In this document: positions 1 to 13,344 of the stretch, one piece after another
Numbering within the stretch: the first letter of the stretch is position 1
Layout: each line of letters opens with the position of its first letter
Assembly: GCF_016808095.1 (NCBI RefSeq)
Contig: NC_068971.1
Span: 35,452,131-35,516,130 of the forward strand
DNA: 64,000 nucleotides
Source of the DNA: Vigna angularis
Lineage: Eukaryota; Streptophyta; Magnoliopsida; Fabales; Fabaceae
Reading direction: 5' to 3'
Translations under genes and position numbers: made by a program
The notes under the pieces: generated by a model
Told to the model about the DNA's origin: nothing
The model's input: only the letters and a program-made list of their open reading frames with translations
Database searches by the model: none

Positions 1-406
1 TGGGGTGCATTCACTCTGTATATAACTGAAATTTTATACTTTAGCCCCTCATTTTTTATATATTTAAAACCCCCATCCCCAATTTCCATTCTGACGTCAA
101 ATTTTCTTTTGCTATCAAGTTTCGTTCATTCATTCGGTTCCATTTTTAACTGAGTACTTTTCACTTTATTTACCTAGACATTCCATTCCGTGTCAATTTA
201 TCCATTCCATGATGATGACGATGATTATAATAGTCAATACTACTACATTTATTTTTTAAAATATATTGTCCCCAATGGTCCAAGGTCCTGGATTTGCTAC
301 TACCACATTGAGAAATCACATCTTTTACAAGTACAAGATACAAAAGTCATAATATGTGAGAACTTATGCAAGCCAAGAACATTACTAACACAAATTTGCA
401 AATCTT

Positions 407-794
407 TGTTACGAATGGTGTGGGTAGTGAGCATGTGGGGGACGTGGGACCTAATGGTCACATGGCAAAGAGGGAGGAAAACAACAGCAACTGCAAAAGT
501 GACTGGAAAAGAGCCATTTCCGCACTGAATGATTACGTGATTATAAAAAAAGGGGCATTGCTACAGGAGAAGGGTGTGCAGGATATGAATTGTCTCCTTC
601 TCTCTCTTGGCCCTTTTGGGATATTCTTTTGCCAATTCTGGTATTTTTGCATTTCCACTACTTGTACAGATTTTCAGTTTATTACTCTATCATTTTTTCA
701 ATTATATGAAAAGTTTCATATTCCATATTACGACTTAGAGTATTATACTCCCACCAATTCCTTATTATTTCATTTGTTATCAAAGTTCATTACA
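407..794 (+). repeat. 5' LTR of the gypsy element
   Basis: The LTR begins TGTTACG and ends TTACA and matches 4826-5265. At 388 bp it is shorter than the 440-bp 3' LTR, which carries an internal tandem duplication of a GCAAAAGTGGCA-containing stretch at about 4912-4965. The many substitutions between the two LTRs indicate an insertion that is not recent. A TGG suitable for priming occurs at 797, but no familiar tRNA primer site is recognisable. Confidence 0.92.
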
Positions 795-3700
795 TTTTGG
801 TTCTTTCCTCGCCACCATGGCCGAAAACACACGCCTTAATTTGAGGCCAACGTAAAGAAAATCCTTGACGTTTCCCACAGAATAACCCTGGTGGTTCAAA
901 CTCCAAAAGCAATCCACCATTTCAGGTAAGGAATATTAAGCTTGATTTTCCTAAATTTGACATTTTCCTAAATTTGACGGTACAAATGTGCTGCATTGGA
1001 TTTTTAAGGCTGAACACTTTTTTGAGTATTACTCCACCCAAGCTCCAAGCTTCACTATTGTTGTGATTCATTTGGAGAAGGATGTTGTACCTTGGTTTTA
1101 GGTGACGCAAAACAACAACCCTTTCCTGGGAAGCTTTTACTAAGGCATTAAAACTCGAATTTGGTCCTTCTCCTTATGCATGTCCACGCTCAGCTCTATT
1201 TAAACTATCACAATTGGGCTGTCAATGATTATTATGTAGAGTTCACTACTTTGGCTAATTGTGTTACAAGACTTCCAGTTGACGCCATATTAGATTGTTT
1301 CTTGAGTGGCCTCAAACTTGAAATTAGAAGAGATGTGTTGGCTCAGTCACCTAATTTTGTACTTAAAGTTGTGTCTTTAGCCAAACTTTTTGAAAAAAAA
1401 TACACTCCTCACCCGAAACCTTACTTTTCATCTAGCTACCCCAAACCCTTCAACACAAAACAAACCTCAAGCCAACAATTGAAACCAAATGCCTTACCAC
1501 CCCTATTAACCCCACCAAACATGAAACCATTTAGCCAACCTTTCAAACCATCCACTGTCAAAAACATCACCCCGGTTGGAATGCAAAGTCGTAGAGAAAA
1601 GGTTGTATTAAACTTGCGATGACAATTTCACCCCAACCCATAGATGTCCTAATAAACAATACCTATTGCTCTAATATGAGAAGGCCGAGGGACCTCCGGA
1701 TAAACCAACCCGTACCCACAACTTACTAATACCAACACTAACCCTCTTTTCGACCATCATCTCTCCTTCAACACCTTTAAAGGCTTTCACGCAGTGGGTA
1801 CAATGCAATTCCAGGGCTCTATTCAAGGTTTTTCTATTCAGATTTTGTTAGACGATGGCAATTCTGATAATTTTCTACAACCACGTCTTGCAAATTACTT
1901 GAAATTACTTATTGAACCCATTTCTAGTTTTCCAGTTATGGTGGGCAATGGAAACTCGTTGACGTTGAAGGACTGATTTGAGAACTCAAGGTGGCAGTAC
2001 AGGGCTGTACACTTACTCTTCCAGTGTATTTATTACCGGTTTTTGGCACAGATTTGGTTTTAGGCGCATCCTAGCGGGCGACATTAGGTCCCATATTTTA
2101 GATTATAGTGTTTTGACTCTGAAATTTTACTTGAATGGTGATTTTATTATTCTCCATGGTGATAACTCTACGATTCCAACCCCAACGCAATTCCATCACA
2201 TATAGAGAATGTTTCACACACATGTTCTTGCTAAATGCTATACATTACAACTTCAAGTTCTCGAGATGCCACAGGATCAAGGGGTTAACTTCCCGGCTGA
2301 CTTACACCCAGATTTAGCACTTCTATATAATTACAAATCTATTTTTGACAAACCTTTTGGCTTATCACCGGATAGGTCTCATAATCACTAGATTCCCTTG
2401 TTGTCAGGTACTAATCCTGTGAAAGTTCGACCTTACCGGTATCCACATGGCCATAAGGTGCAGATTGAGCACATGGTTGTTGAGATGTTAATGAAGGCAT
2501 TATTTCTCCTACCAATAGCCCATTATCTTCATCAATACTCTTAGTCAAGAAAAAAGATGGCACATGGCAGTTTTGTACCGATTACAGGGCTCTAAACATG
2601 GTCACCGTTAAGGATAGCTTTCCCATCCCTAACGATGAATTATTGGATGAACTTGGGGTGCTCAATATTTCTCCAAGCTTGATCTTCGCTCAAGCTATTA
2701 TCAAATTTTGGTGGCACCAAAGGATAGATTCAAAACAGCTTTTCGAACTCATCAAGGCCATTACGAATGGCTTGTTATGCCCTTTGGGCTCACCAATGCC
2801 CCTGCTACCTTCCAAAGCTTAATGAATTTTGTTTTCCAAAGTTTGTTGAGAAAATCGATGTTAGTACTTTTTGATGATATATTGATCTATAGTGCATCTT
2901 GGCCACTTCATTTACACCACTTGGAAGCTATACTTCGAATTTTACAATAACACCATCTATTTGCCAAATTGTCAAGTGTCATTTTAGTATACATAAGGTG
3001 GAATACCTTGGTCAAATTGTCTCAAGTAAGGATGTCTCGATGGACCACAATAAGGTGAAGACAATTTTGGATTGGCAAATCCCAACATCAGTGAAGCAAT
3101 TACATGGATTTTTGAAATTGATTGGGTACTATTGTCAATTAATAAAGGGCTATGCTTCCATAGTTGTTCCCTAAACCAATTTGCTGAAAAAGTTTAATTT
3201 CCATTGGGATTCTCAAGCCAATCTTGCTTTTGATAACCTCAAGACAGTCGTCACCAAGGCTCTTGTTTTGGCATTCTTTAACTTCTCCAATCCATTCATA
3301 TTGGAAACTAATGCATCAGGGACAGGCATCGGTGTCGTTCTTAGTCAATCCCAACACCCAATTGCCTTCTTCTCCAAAAATTGTCACCACAAATGCAGAA
3401 GCAATCTGCCTATACATGAGAATTCCATGCAATCACCAAGGCTATAGCGAAATTTCGACACTACTTGGACATAAGTTCGTCATACGCACCAATCAAAAAA
3501 GCTTAAAATGTATCATGGAACAAGCCATTCATACTCCAGAACAACAAGCTTGGCTACACAAGTTATTAACGTATGATTTTACCATCGAGTATAAGCCTAG
3601 CACGGAGAACCTAGTTGCAGATGCCTTGTCAAGATCCTATTTCAAGGCTTTTTCTCAGCTTAAGTGGGATCTCATCACAAACCTGCGTGATGCAGTTGCT

Positions 3701-4825
3701 TCTGATTCAAAACTCTGTGATATTATAAGACTTTGTAACGCTAGCACCCTCAAGTCCTCATTATTCCATTCATAATCAATTGTTGTTCTGCACAGACTTG
3801 GGGTACCATACTAGCATCCCTTGATTAAAACTATCTTGCAAGAGTTCCACAACAATCCCATAGGTGGCCACTCGGGTATTGCGCACCTTGGCACGGATTT
3901 CTTCTCAGTTTTACTGGTAAGGTATGCACCATGATATTAAAGCTTATGTCCAACAATGTTTGATATGCCAACAAGCCAAATCCTCCACTACATTGCCCGT
4001 GGACTCTTACAACCCCTCCCTATCCCTCACTAGATTTGGGAAGACTTGGCCATGAATTTTACTGTTGGCCTTCCCCATCTTATGGCTTCTCCATGATTAT
4101 GTTTGTCATTGATCGCCTCTCTAAGTATGCACATTTTTGCATGCTTAAGGCAAATTATTCAAGCAAGCAAGTAGCTAAAGTGTTCATGATCCATTGTAAA
4201 GTTGCATGGGATACAAAAGCCAATAGTTTCAGATTGTGTAATACTGGTATAATACTTCCTTCCAAACTAGCATTGGCATGACACCCTTCAAATCAGTTTA
4301 TGAGAGAGACCCTCCTAATCTTCCTAATATGTGAAGGATGCCACAAAAGAATTTGACAAAAGCACAAAATCTAATGAAGAAATATGTAGATCATAAACGA
4401 GTTCATGGTGGAGTTCCAAGTGGAAGACCTTGTGCTTGTGAAACTCCAACAGTATCAGCAACATTTAGTTGCTCTTCACAAAAACTAAAAGCTTGGCCTT
4501 TGTTATTTTGGTCCTTTCCCAGTAATGCAACAAATTGGACATGTTGCTTACAAATTATCATTGCCACTTACAGAAAAGATCCACCCGATTTTCCATGTCT
4601 TTATTGAAAGAGTTCAAAGGAGGAAATCAACAACCATATCTACCCTTGCCTTTCCTCACAAATGAATGTGGCCTTGTCATTCAATTGCTCAAGGCGTTAC
4701 AATCCAGAGTCATCTTACGAGCGAATCAACATATACCTTAAGTACTGATCCAATGGAAGGGTTAGATATCTCCAAAGCTACTTGAGAAAATCTGCGTACG
4801 TAACTTCAACCTACGGGGAAAGAAA

Positions 4826-5265
4826 TGTTATGAATGGTGAGGGTAGTGAGCAAGTGGGGGATGTGGGACCCAATGGACACATGCCAAAGAGGAGGAAAAC
4901 AAGAGCAATTGCAAAAGTGGCAGGGAGGAAAACCAGAGCAACCGCAAAAGTGGCAAGAAAAGAATAGCCAATTCAGCATTGAAGAATTTCGTGTGGAGCA
5001 CTACGTGATTATAAAAAAAGGGGGGGTATTGCTACAGGAGAAGGGTGTGCAAGATATAAATTGTCTCTTTCTCTCTCTTGGCCCTTTTGGGATATTCTTC
5101 TGCCAATTCTGTTATTTTTGCATTTCCACTACTTGTATTGATGGACAGTTTATTCCTCTATCATTTTTCCAATTATATGAAAACTTTCATATTCCATATT
5201 ACGATACAAAGTGTTCTATTCTCATCAATTACTTATTATTCCATTTGTTATCCAAGTTCATTACA
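4826..5265 (+). repeat. 3' LTR of the gypsy element
   Basis: Begins TGTTATG, ends TTACA, preceded by the polypurine tract at 4815-4825 and followed by the target duplication ATCTT. The insertion point is confirmed by the uninterrupted target in copy 2 near 12935-12945, where AAATCTTCTTGATAGGG is continuous. Confidence 0.92.
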
Positions 5266-5682
5266 ATCTTCTTCACAGGGAGCAAATAATTTTGCAATAA
5301 ACAGTTGGTCAGAATCACAGCAACAAATATGAACCATAATGTTTGGTCCCTCCCCTGGAGAAAATTGCAAAAGAAATATTCATCTATCCTGTTTTGTTTC
5401 ACTTTTTCGTACTGCATAATCAGGAGAAAACATGCCTCAATCTTAATACTAGTTTTGCAAGAAAACTGAACAACAAGATAAAAACCAGAAAGGAAAAAAA
5501 TTCCAATATTATTATTGATATTGGTCATAATTGCTATGACAATCATTTAATCTATAAGGAAAGAATTTAAAAAGTAAACAGAGTAGAAAAGGTGAATCAA
5601 GCAAGCAAAAAAGCAGGAAAAGAAATATTATCCTTAGGGCAAGCAATAGAATTGATTTTGTATACAGATATTTTAGGAGGAA

Positions 5683-6074
5683 TTAGCATATTAGAGACTC
5701 ACAGCTATTGCCTATTTTCATCTTCTTCCGCTTGACATGCTTACTGTCCCTTTGGCTTATGGTCTTATGCTGCTCCATAGGGTGATACTTCATAGACGTC
5801 AACTCTTCTTTTGCAGTATCAAGCCTGCGTTTTTCATCTTTCTGGAACAATTTTCTGTAAGTAACAACCCGATGAAGCTTTACATATGATACGGAAATCA
5901 ACACTTACATAGAACAGCTCCAACCCTTCAATCTGTTGCTTACAAAGATTTAGTTCCATCTCAAGAGCGTGTATCCGACATTCAGCAGCCACAGCACTCT
6001 GCTCAACCATTTGGTTTTGCATAATTCGGACAACCTCCGGTTGCCACACATTCAAAGGAACAAAGGCTTGTCTA

Positions 6075-6108
<34 letters not shown>

Positions 6109-7272
6109 ACAAAACCCCCATCAACACCAAAGCTAGCTAAGCTAATAAATGCAATAAAGCCTACAGCAAACCCACCATGGAGCAAAAAATATAGCTCATA
6201 CTCTTAGAATATGAGTTTAGGTGCCTAACTCAATCTTGTAAAATCAGTTGGTAAGGTAAGAACAATCCAAACTTCATATAAGCCATATTTGTAGTCTCTA
6301 TGAGACAAAACACCATCCAGGTTCCAATTGAGTCTCCAATGATGTAGCAACTATGGCCTCCAATGAGGCCACGACTATGCCAGGTAAGGGTGACTGTAAT
6401 TTATTTAGGTGACTTTCCAATGGATAAAAATTACATTAGTCAATAGCTGCAGCTAGTTACCCCGGAAATGAAAAATCAATTCACCCCATTACTGTTCTGT
6501 TATATAAACAAGAACATAAAACTCAGACATAACACCAAAAAGATAGCATAACCAATATGTTGAAAAACAATCCGCAACAAGAATTTTGGCCCCCACAACA
6601 GAGTCCATATAGGATCGGCATTAGCATTCAACTAAAACACAGATGAATAAAAGAAAAAAGGCTCTGATATGTGTGTGTGAGACGAAAGATTAAGTGGGTA
6701 GAGTACCTGGCCCTAAGCAAATTGGACAAGTCTTGAGCAGTTTGTGTGGCTGTGGCGGTTTCTTGAGCAACAAGTGTCTGAATTTCTCTGAGTTTTCTAG
6801 AATGTTCCACAATCTGGCTCTCCTTTCTCAACACAGCCCTCCTATGAGCAGCTATTCTCCTCTCCTTTCTCAACACAGCCCTCCTACGAGCAGCTATTCT
6901 CCACTCGTTGTCCCTCTCAAACCTAACTACCCAAAAACTCACTTCATAAATAAGTAATAAAAATTTGAGCTTTAAAAATACCCAGACAAGAAAATCACAC
7001 AAAAAGCAAGAGGGCGAGCTAAGAAGTGTTGAAAACACAGAACAGAATTCGCACCTTAATTTATATAGAGATTTAGAAGAAGTGGAAGAAGAAGGATGGG
7101 TTTGGGGATAGTCGGCGGAGAGAAGGCGGTTCCAAAGAAGATCCTCGGAGGAGAGGCGGTGCAGGCGGCGGCATGAGATGGAGACGCAGCAGAGATCCTG
7201 GCAGCTGAGACCCCTGCTTTCGATTCCAATTTCTAGAATTCGCTGCCATAGTTCTTCTGGGAGAAAGGACAT
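5683..7272 (-). CDS. SKIP24: SKIP24-like F-box protein, copy 1 (four exons, 251 aa)
   Basis: An F-box protein, the family that links substrates to SCF (SKP1-cullin-F-box) ubiquitin ligases. Exons by GT-AG and phase are 7272-7055, 6922-6707, 6071-5909 and 5841-5683, totalling 756 bp. Residues 1-50 form the F-box (LPEELWQRILEIG, then LCCVSISCRRLHRLS). A long basic and acidic helical region follows, probably coiled coil, containing VLRKES and LNVWQPEVVR, and the tail is basic (VKRKKMK). Compared with copy 2 it has 14 extra residues from a 42-bp tandem duplication in exon 2, and changes at positions where copy 2 keeps what I recall as the family residues (SCQD for SYKD; RIMQN for RSRQK). It may be drifting, but the frame is intact. 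A GTGAGT just before the stop could splice to a further exon, so the C-terminus is uncertain. The SKIP24 name rests on remembered similarity and on the presenilin neighbour. Confidence 0.85.
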
Positions 7273-7556
7273 TCTCCGAATTCCAACAAAATGTTCAAAA
7301 GCTATAATTGCAGCCTATGATATACCCAAAAATATTTCTTTATATTTCCGATCAATATTACCTATTATTAAATTAAATTTATTCAGTAAAATTTTAATGT
7401 ACTTTAAAAAAAAACTCATAGACTTAACTTCTTCAATAAAAAAAATTAATTAAAATATTAATTTGTGGTAAATAAATTTTTGCTAAGAATTATATTTACA
7501 ACAATTTGAATTAGATCCTATATAATTCAAGTTGGTAAAAGAAAAAAAAAAGAATT

Positions 7557-10500
7557 ATATTTTCTATTAGTATGTATGGTTATTTATTTGAAAAAAATTC
7601 AAACCTATTATTTATTACTAAAACAAAATGATTTTGTTTTTAAGCTTATTTTACTTTTTCCAATCCCAATTTTCAAATCTAATTCATAATTACTTAAATT
7701 TATATTATTCGAAATCTATTTAAATAGATTTATCTTTAATTTGAATTATATTTTGAATTTAAAATTTAATTCATTTAATTGAATTTGTTGAGTATTATTT
7801 GAATTTTGAAAATTTTATGTTAAGGTACCTTGTAATGAAATATTAAATTTGATTAAATTTAAGAAAATAGAATTTGGCGTAATTAAAACTACGTTGTGTT
7901 CAGTTCGATAAAGACTTAGTTGAGTTAAGTTCATATTAAATCGAATCGAGTTAGGTCCAGATAAAGCTAAATCGGTTTAAGTAGAGGATAAACCAAGCTA
8001 GATCGCGTCTCGTTTGAGAAAAATTTAGAATAAGCCAAGTTTGGCAAATCCATGTTGAGTTAGGCTTAGGAGAGGTCATGACAAATTAGGCCAATTTGGT
8101 CCATAAGTTGGGTTTTGTTGATACATTGGCATTTGATTGAGATTAATGACAAGTTGAGTTAAGTTAATCCCATATTTGATTAGGGTGACCCCACATTGGA
8201 TTTAATGTAATTAATAAAGTGAATTCAATCTAGTTTTAATTCAATTTAAATTGGATCAGACAAATATAATCAATATGATTAATTAAATTGGATTTAGAAT
8301 TTAAATCCAATATATTTATTGGATTTAGATTGTATGTAGACTAAATTTTGAAAAATCTAATCTATGAACACCCTTAGTTTCTCTTTATCAAATCATATCA
8401 CTTTTTGTTGGTACGTAGAAAATTCACTATATAAGATAACTTATATTGATTCAATCCATATGTAAAAAAGTACTATAATGTTAGTAAAATACGTAATTTA
8501 TGTTAGTCTATTATTAGGATTATAAAACTTTCAGTGATTTTCAATTTGACTATTATATTAATCAACAACAAAATGTATATAAAAAAAATTGGTGTGCAAA
8601 TATTTGTTATTTAGTTTTAGATTCTCATTAAACCATCTAACATCATATAACAATGATGAATCACTAAACTCATTACTATCAACCATGATTATGACTATAA
8701 TCATCATTCTTACTCTACTTGACAAAATGGTATGTAAATTACATGTGATGTGATATTAAACATTCTAACTAATTCAATCTTCAATCTATATAGATATGAA
8801 TTCAGACACAATACATGTTGCACTAAATTAAATTTAGAATAAAATTATAAACATTAACTTTGATTCTAAAAAGCACACAAATAATCCAAATAAAATAAAA
8901 AGACAAATAACATTGATTTCCACTAAACTAAGGTGTTAAAAGAAATTACACTCGTATGAGTAATATCCTTATGAAAATCTTTAACCATTAAACCTTTAGC
9001 AAGGGAGTCAACTAACATGAAATTAGTTCTTAGATATTATATGAAATATTTTATATTATGAAAAAAAAATTAACTAAACATTTTATGTCATTGATTTTGA
9101 CTTGGTTATACTCCAATTATTGTTGAAGCAAATAACTCATAATTGATGATTAGAAATTCATAATAGTTTCAATGATCTTTCAATATCATTGACGACATGC
9201 AAACTTATGGCAAAGTTTCACAATCATATCCAAATGTTGAATGCTTCAAAAACAAGTAATAAACTTGGTGACCATGGTTGAAGAAAATACAATAGTTTTT
9301 TTAGTAGACTTTTAAGAGATAACTCCTTCAACCAACAAATACATGTATCTAGATATGAAATGTTTATTCTCTTGATATTCAGAAAAATCAAAGTTTAAAT
9401 ACCCTATAGCCTCCAAGTTATTAGACGTTTAATGCGTACACCAAATTTCGCATTATTGATGAAAATGTGATGTTTTGCATCTTACCTTTTTTTTAAGAGC
9501 ATCGTTGCTTAAGGCTAAATTTATTTCATTTAGCAATTGAGATATCTCTTACTTTAATATATATATATATAGTGAAAATTGTTTACCTCCTTATTGAATG
9601 CACGACCTTGCATATTGAACTACATTCAAGAACATCTAGATCTTAATAGCTTAAATCATATGATATAACATGTTTATTAGTAGCGTATATTGAGTTATAT
9701 CATATAGCGATGATAATGTTTATTGCTTAGTGTATTAACATCCTATATTTGTATAATTCTTTTGCACAATTATTAAAAGTGTTTTAATTCTTCCAACTAA
9801 CTTGTTTATTATCAACACTCTCTTGAAGATGCTACACCATAGTTACACAGTTTAGACTCTTAACAAGGTTCTCACTAAAATTAATGTTATTGTTATTTCT
9901 CTTCCCACTAAAAATTTTGAAGTTAAATTTGTGATAAAATCTCATATTGTTATTTTTATTTCAAATGTAAAACCATCACTAAAAGTTTTGCTAATAAAAT
10001 TGTTATATTAGCTAGAAAGATCATATCTATTAACTAAAATGATTTTGTCAAAAAGTAGACATATTAAGAATTTTTTGAAGCTGTTAATATGCTATCCAAA
10101 ACAATACATGAAGGAAATATATTGATGTTAATATTAAATTTATTTACAACTACTTACTAATATCATTTATATTAAGCTTGTTTCTTAGAAAGGAAATCTT
10201 CTAACAATGATAGAAAGAACTCAACTGGTTAATATTATGAATTATACTCTAACAAACATGATAATAACTTACACATTATAACTGTTCTTAAAGAAAATAA
10301 AACTTTCTTTCTTTCTCTAGCTTGAAATTTTTTTTATACTTATATATTTTTAGTTGGCTAATGCGATCTACATTTTTGAAGACCAAATATAATACAATTA
10401 TTCTTTATAAAATTTTTTTAGTATGACTTGATATTGCTTAAAGGTATGATGTTATTCTTAAAAATACTCTTCAGATTGTTGGAAATGGTGAGCAAATTAA

Positions 10501-11060
10501 CTTTTCGAATGGTAGTTGATGCTTTAATTCTAAATTTTTTAGTTGATTAGGGTTTCTAGTAACATGAAGGTGGTCTTACTTTTAATGTTGATTAGGCTTT
10601 GATATGGTAAATTTTTATCTCTTCCATTATCTTTTGTAAACCATTTAGGATTTGGACAATATTCAAAATGTGGTTCTCATAACCTTCCTAAATGAACCTT
10701 GGATAATTATGTTAATCTTAGTGAGACTTAGAAATTTCTTTTACACTTCTCTTAATTTTTCTAAGTGGAGAAGTTTGATTTAGGAGAATTTCATTATTCT
10801 TACCAAAACTCTTGTTCGTTTAAAAATTTTACGTAATAAAATTCCCTAAGATAAGAAGATTTAATTTATAAAAATTAATATGGTTTACATGTATTCTTTA
10901 AGCTACAAATTAATGTTGTGAAATCATGGCATATTTCAATAAAGTCTAAACTTGGATTTGGCCATAAACACAATTCAATAGTGCATCTAGATGTCATGTA
11001 ATTCTTTTTGAAAAAGTATGAATAATAATATTATTAACTTTACCATTTTAAAGTTCTTTG

Positions 11061-11062
<2 letters not shown>
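7557..11062. other. AT-rich intergenic region, no gene seen
   Basis: Three and a half kilobases of AT-rich sequence between the two duplicated segments. I found no ORF with recognisable protein similarity, no RNA gene and no terminal repeats with target duplications. A short (AT)n run lies near 9559-9572. Around 7880-8110 there are many short GAGTTAGG/AAGTTGAGTTAAG-like words, which look like old repeat decay and not coding sequence. Confidence 0.6.
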
Positions 11063-11108
<46 letters not shown>

Positions 11109-11119
11109 ATATATATATA

Positions 11120-11182
<63 letters not shown>
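11063..11182. repeat. (AT)n microsatellite, about 120 bp
   Basis: Nearly pure AT dinucleotides with rare interruptions (TATCTAT, ATGTAT). It generates artificial Ile-Tyr reading frames on both strands that should not be annotated as genes. Confidence 0.98.
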
Positions 11183-11183
<1 letters not shown>

Positions 11184-12519
11184 GGCAATCTGAAGTTAAG
11201 GTTAGTCGAGAAAAAATAGAGAAGAGAGAGAGAGATATGATGGAGATGGGTGTGAAATAGGAACCACGTATACAATTCTTCTATTCTTGCTATTCAAGAT
11301 TATACTAAAATATTTAATATCACTGTCCCACATTTTTCTACCATTCTGAGTTTCTTCATTAGAATTTATTCCACTTAAACTATCAATTTTGTTAGTGTTG
11401 TGCTCTCCTCAACAATACACTAAAAATGTTGATACTTTAAAAAAATATTAATATATTTTGAAACATCAAAATCCATCAATGTATTTTGAAGACATAACAG
11501 AAAATTAACACAAAAAACCTAACAGAAAATCCAAATTCACCAAATAGGTCGGTAAAATGTTTGCCAAATTACCACCACACAACCCAGTTTCCAATTATTT
11601 ATACCACTGTTTTCTAAGCCTACCCATAACAGTAACGTTTTCTTTTAAGGAATTTTGGCTTCAAGGAGCATGCATCAACTGAACAGAAATGATATAACTC
11701 AAAAACCAGAAGAAAATAACTAAAACATTCACAAATGGCTGTAATTGGGTAATTCATCTAACTAAAGAATAATGGTACCACACGTGAAGCCCTTATAATT
11801 TTATTTTTTAAATTTAGATACTTCATTAATAGTACTTATTGATCTGCATATGATACACTCCATCCTTTGATCAAGCTTTCCTCAAACTTAAAAGGTTTCC
11901 ACAAGTCAAAAGGCTACAATCGAATGAACAAGGGGTCATCTGAACTCAAGTTACACATAATGATTTAACTTTGATACCCTCAGGCTTTCACTACGTATTG
12001 CTAATACATTCTCCGTACAGTAATCACAGAATTTGCACAGTCAGTCTTCATGGACGGAACAATTTCCAAGTTTCAATGGAAGAAGGATGAGCAAATTTCA
12101 TCAACACCTCAACCGATGCAATGTTTTCCTGCCCAAAAATATAATTATTAGCACAAAATGAAAGATAGACAGTGCAAGTTCTTCATGTTCCAATGTAGAA
12201 AGCACACAAACAAGAAACCAATGTTTGGTTAACAACTAGTTACATAAGAATCTATAATTGTCAATGAATAAAGATTAACCAAAGCTTTTTCTCATCATTT
12301 GTGATCAGGTACATGGATCAAACAATGCCTGTGTTTTTACCAAAAGCAAATTCTGTAGATATGCGTCAGTATGGAAAGTATAGAAAGTATAAATTGTTAC
12401 ACCAGCATCAGATTTATATTATAGATATAAAACATTCCCCTTTGCTGATCTGTATCTGAAATTTATTGTGACACCTAAGCCTCAGAGTCACAATCAGTCG
12501 AGGACCTATGTTAAATTGA
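11183..12519. other. Intergenic DNA between duplicated segments, with one exon-like patch
   Basis: Mostly non-coding AT-rich sequence. The only coding-like signal is the short minus-strand exon candidate at 12048-12128, listed separately. If the duplication unit extends this far left in copy 2, its partner would lie upstream of base 1 and be unseen here. Confidence 0.5.
12048..12128 (-). CDS. Possible isolated 3'-terminal exon (26 codons plus stop)
   Basis: On the minus strand a pyrimidine-rich acceptor (TTTTTGGGCAG) is followed by an open phase-0 stretch reading ENIASVEVLMKFAHPSS and then IETWKLFRP before a TGA. The amphipathic composition, with Trp, Pro and His, is more protein-like than its surroundings. 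It lies downstream of SKIP24 copy 2 on the same strand and could be an alternative last exon of that gene, reached from the GTGAGT donor near 13356, or a relic of another gene. I do not recognise the peptide and could not find the connecting exons. Confidence 0.3.
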   Translation of the reverse strand, partial: ENIASVEVLMKFAHPSSIETWKLFRP

Positions 12520-13344
12520 TGGGGTGCATTCACTCTGTATATAACTGAAATTTTATACTTTAGCCCCTCATTTTTTATATATTTAAAACCCCCATCCCCA
12601 ATTTCCATTCTGACGTCAAATTTTCTTTTGCTATCAAGTTTCGTTCATTCATTCGGTTCCATTTTTAACTGAGTACTTTTCACTTTATTTACCTAGACAT
12701 TCCATTCCGTGTCAATTTATCCATTCCATGATGATGACGATGATTATAATAGTCAATACTATTACATTTATTTTTCAAAATATATTGTCCCCAATGATCC
12801 AAGGTCCAAGGTCCTGGATTTACGACTACCACATTGAGAAACCACATCTTTTACAAGTACAAGATACAAAATTCATAATATGTGAGAACCTATGCAAGCC
12901 AACAACATTACTAACACAAATTTGCAAATCTTCTTGATAGGGAGCAAATAATTTTGGAATAAACAGTTGGTCAGAATCACAGCAACAAATATGAACCATA
13001 ATGTTTGGTCCCTCCTCTGGAGAAAATTGCAAAAGAATTATTCATCTATCCTGTTTTGTTTCATTTTTTTGTACTGCATAATCAGGAGAAAACTTGCCTT
13101 AATCTTAATAATAGTTTTGCAAGAAAACTGAACAATAAGATAAAAACCAGAAGGGCAAACAATTCCAATATTATTATTGATATTGATCATAATTGCTATA
13201 ACAATCATTTAATCTATAAGGAATGGATTTAAAAAGGAAACAGAGTAGAAAAGGTGAATCAAGCAAGCAAAAAAGTAGGAAAAGAAATATTATCCTTAGG
13301 GCAAGCAGTAGATTTGATTTTGTATACAGATATTTTTGGAGGAA

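Larger units (their letters stand above)
407..5265 (+). mobile_element. Degenerate Ty3/gypsy LTR retrotransposon in the 3' flank of SKIP24 copy 1
   Basis: A full-length but decayed element with LTRs at both ends, the 5-bp target duplication ATCTT (402-406 and 5266-5270), and a polypurine tract GGGGAAAGAAA (4815-4825) directly before the 3' LTR. Decayed coding blocks read left to right: gag (about 1161-1665, ending in a damaged CCHC knuckle), aspartic protease (about 1794-2130, with DDG where the family has DSG or DTG), reverse transcriptase (about 2400-3000, FDDIL present at about 2868), RNase H (3181-3640, ending ADALSR), integrase zinc finger (about 3840-3980), a fragment of the integrase core, and a C-terminal GPF/Y-like module (about 4505-4605). 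Many stops and frameshifts and a large gap in the integrase core make it non-autonomous. It lies antisense to the host gene. Confidence 0.93.
1..7556. repeat. Segmental duplication, copy 1 (SKIP24-like gene plus flanks)
   Basis: This segment is repeated in the same orientation at 12520-18582. Base 1 aligns with 12520, so the duplication probably continues left of the window. Alignable blocks are 1-406 with 12520-12944, 5266-6120 with about 12945-13788, 6121-6706 with about 17207-17774, and 6707-7556 with 17775-18582. All four exons of an F-box gene are present in both copies. Similarity stops near 7556/18582, just after a run of A residues. The main differences are two unrelated LTR retrotransposon insertions, one per copy, and small indels. 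The direct orientation suggests unequal exchange, but the duplication's left border is not visible. Confidence 0.9.

Noticed and set aside
5229..5546. 105-codon minus-strand ORF next to the gypsy 3' LTR
   Set aside because: It crosses the LTR border and is not conserved in frame at the matching position of copy 2.
5841..5908. Alternative SKIP24 intron 3 acceptor at 5855 (TTACAG)
   Set aside because: It throws exon 4 out of frame to an immediate stop; the acceptor ending at 5842 (TTCCAG) restores the frame in both gene copies.
11018..11275. ORFs of alternating Ile/Tyr on both strands
   Set aside because: They are translations of an (AT)n microsatellite.
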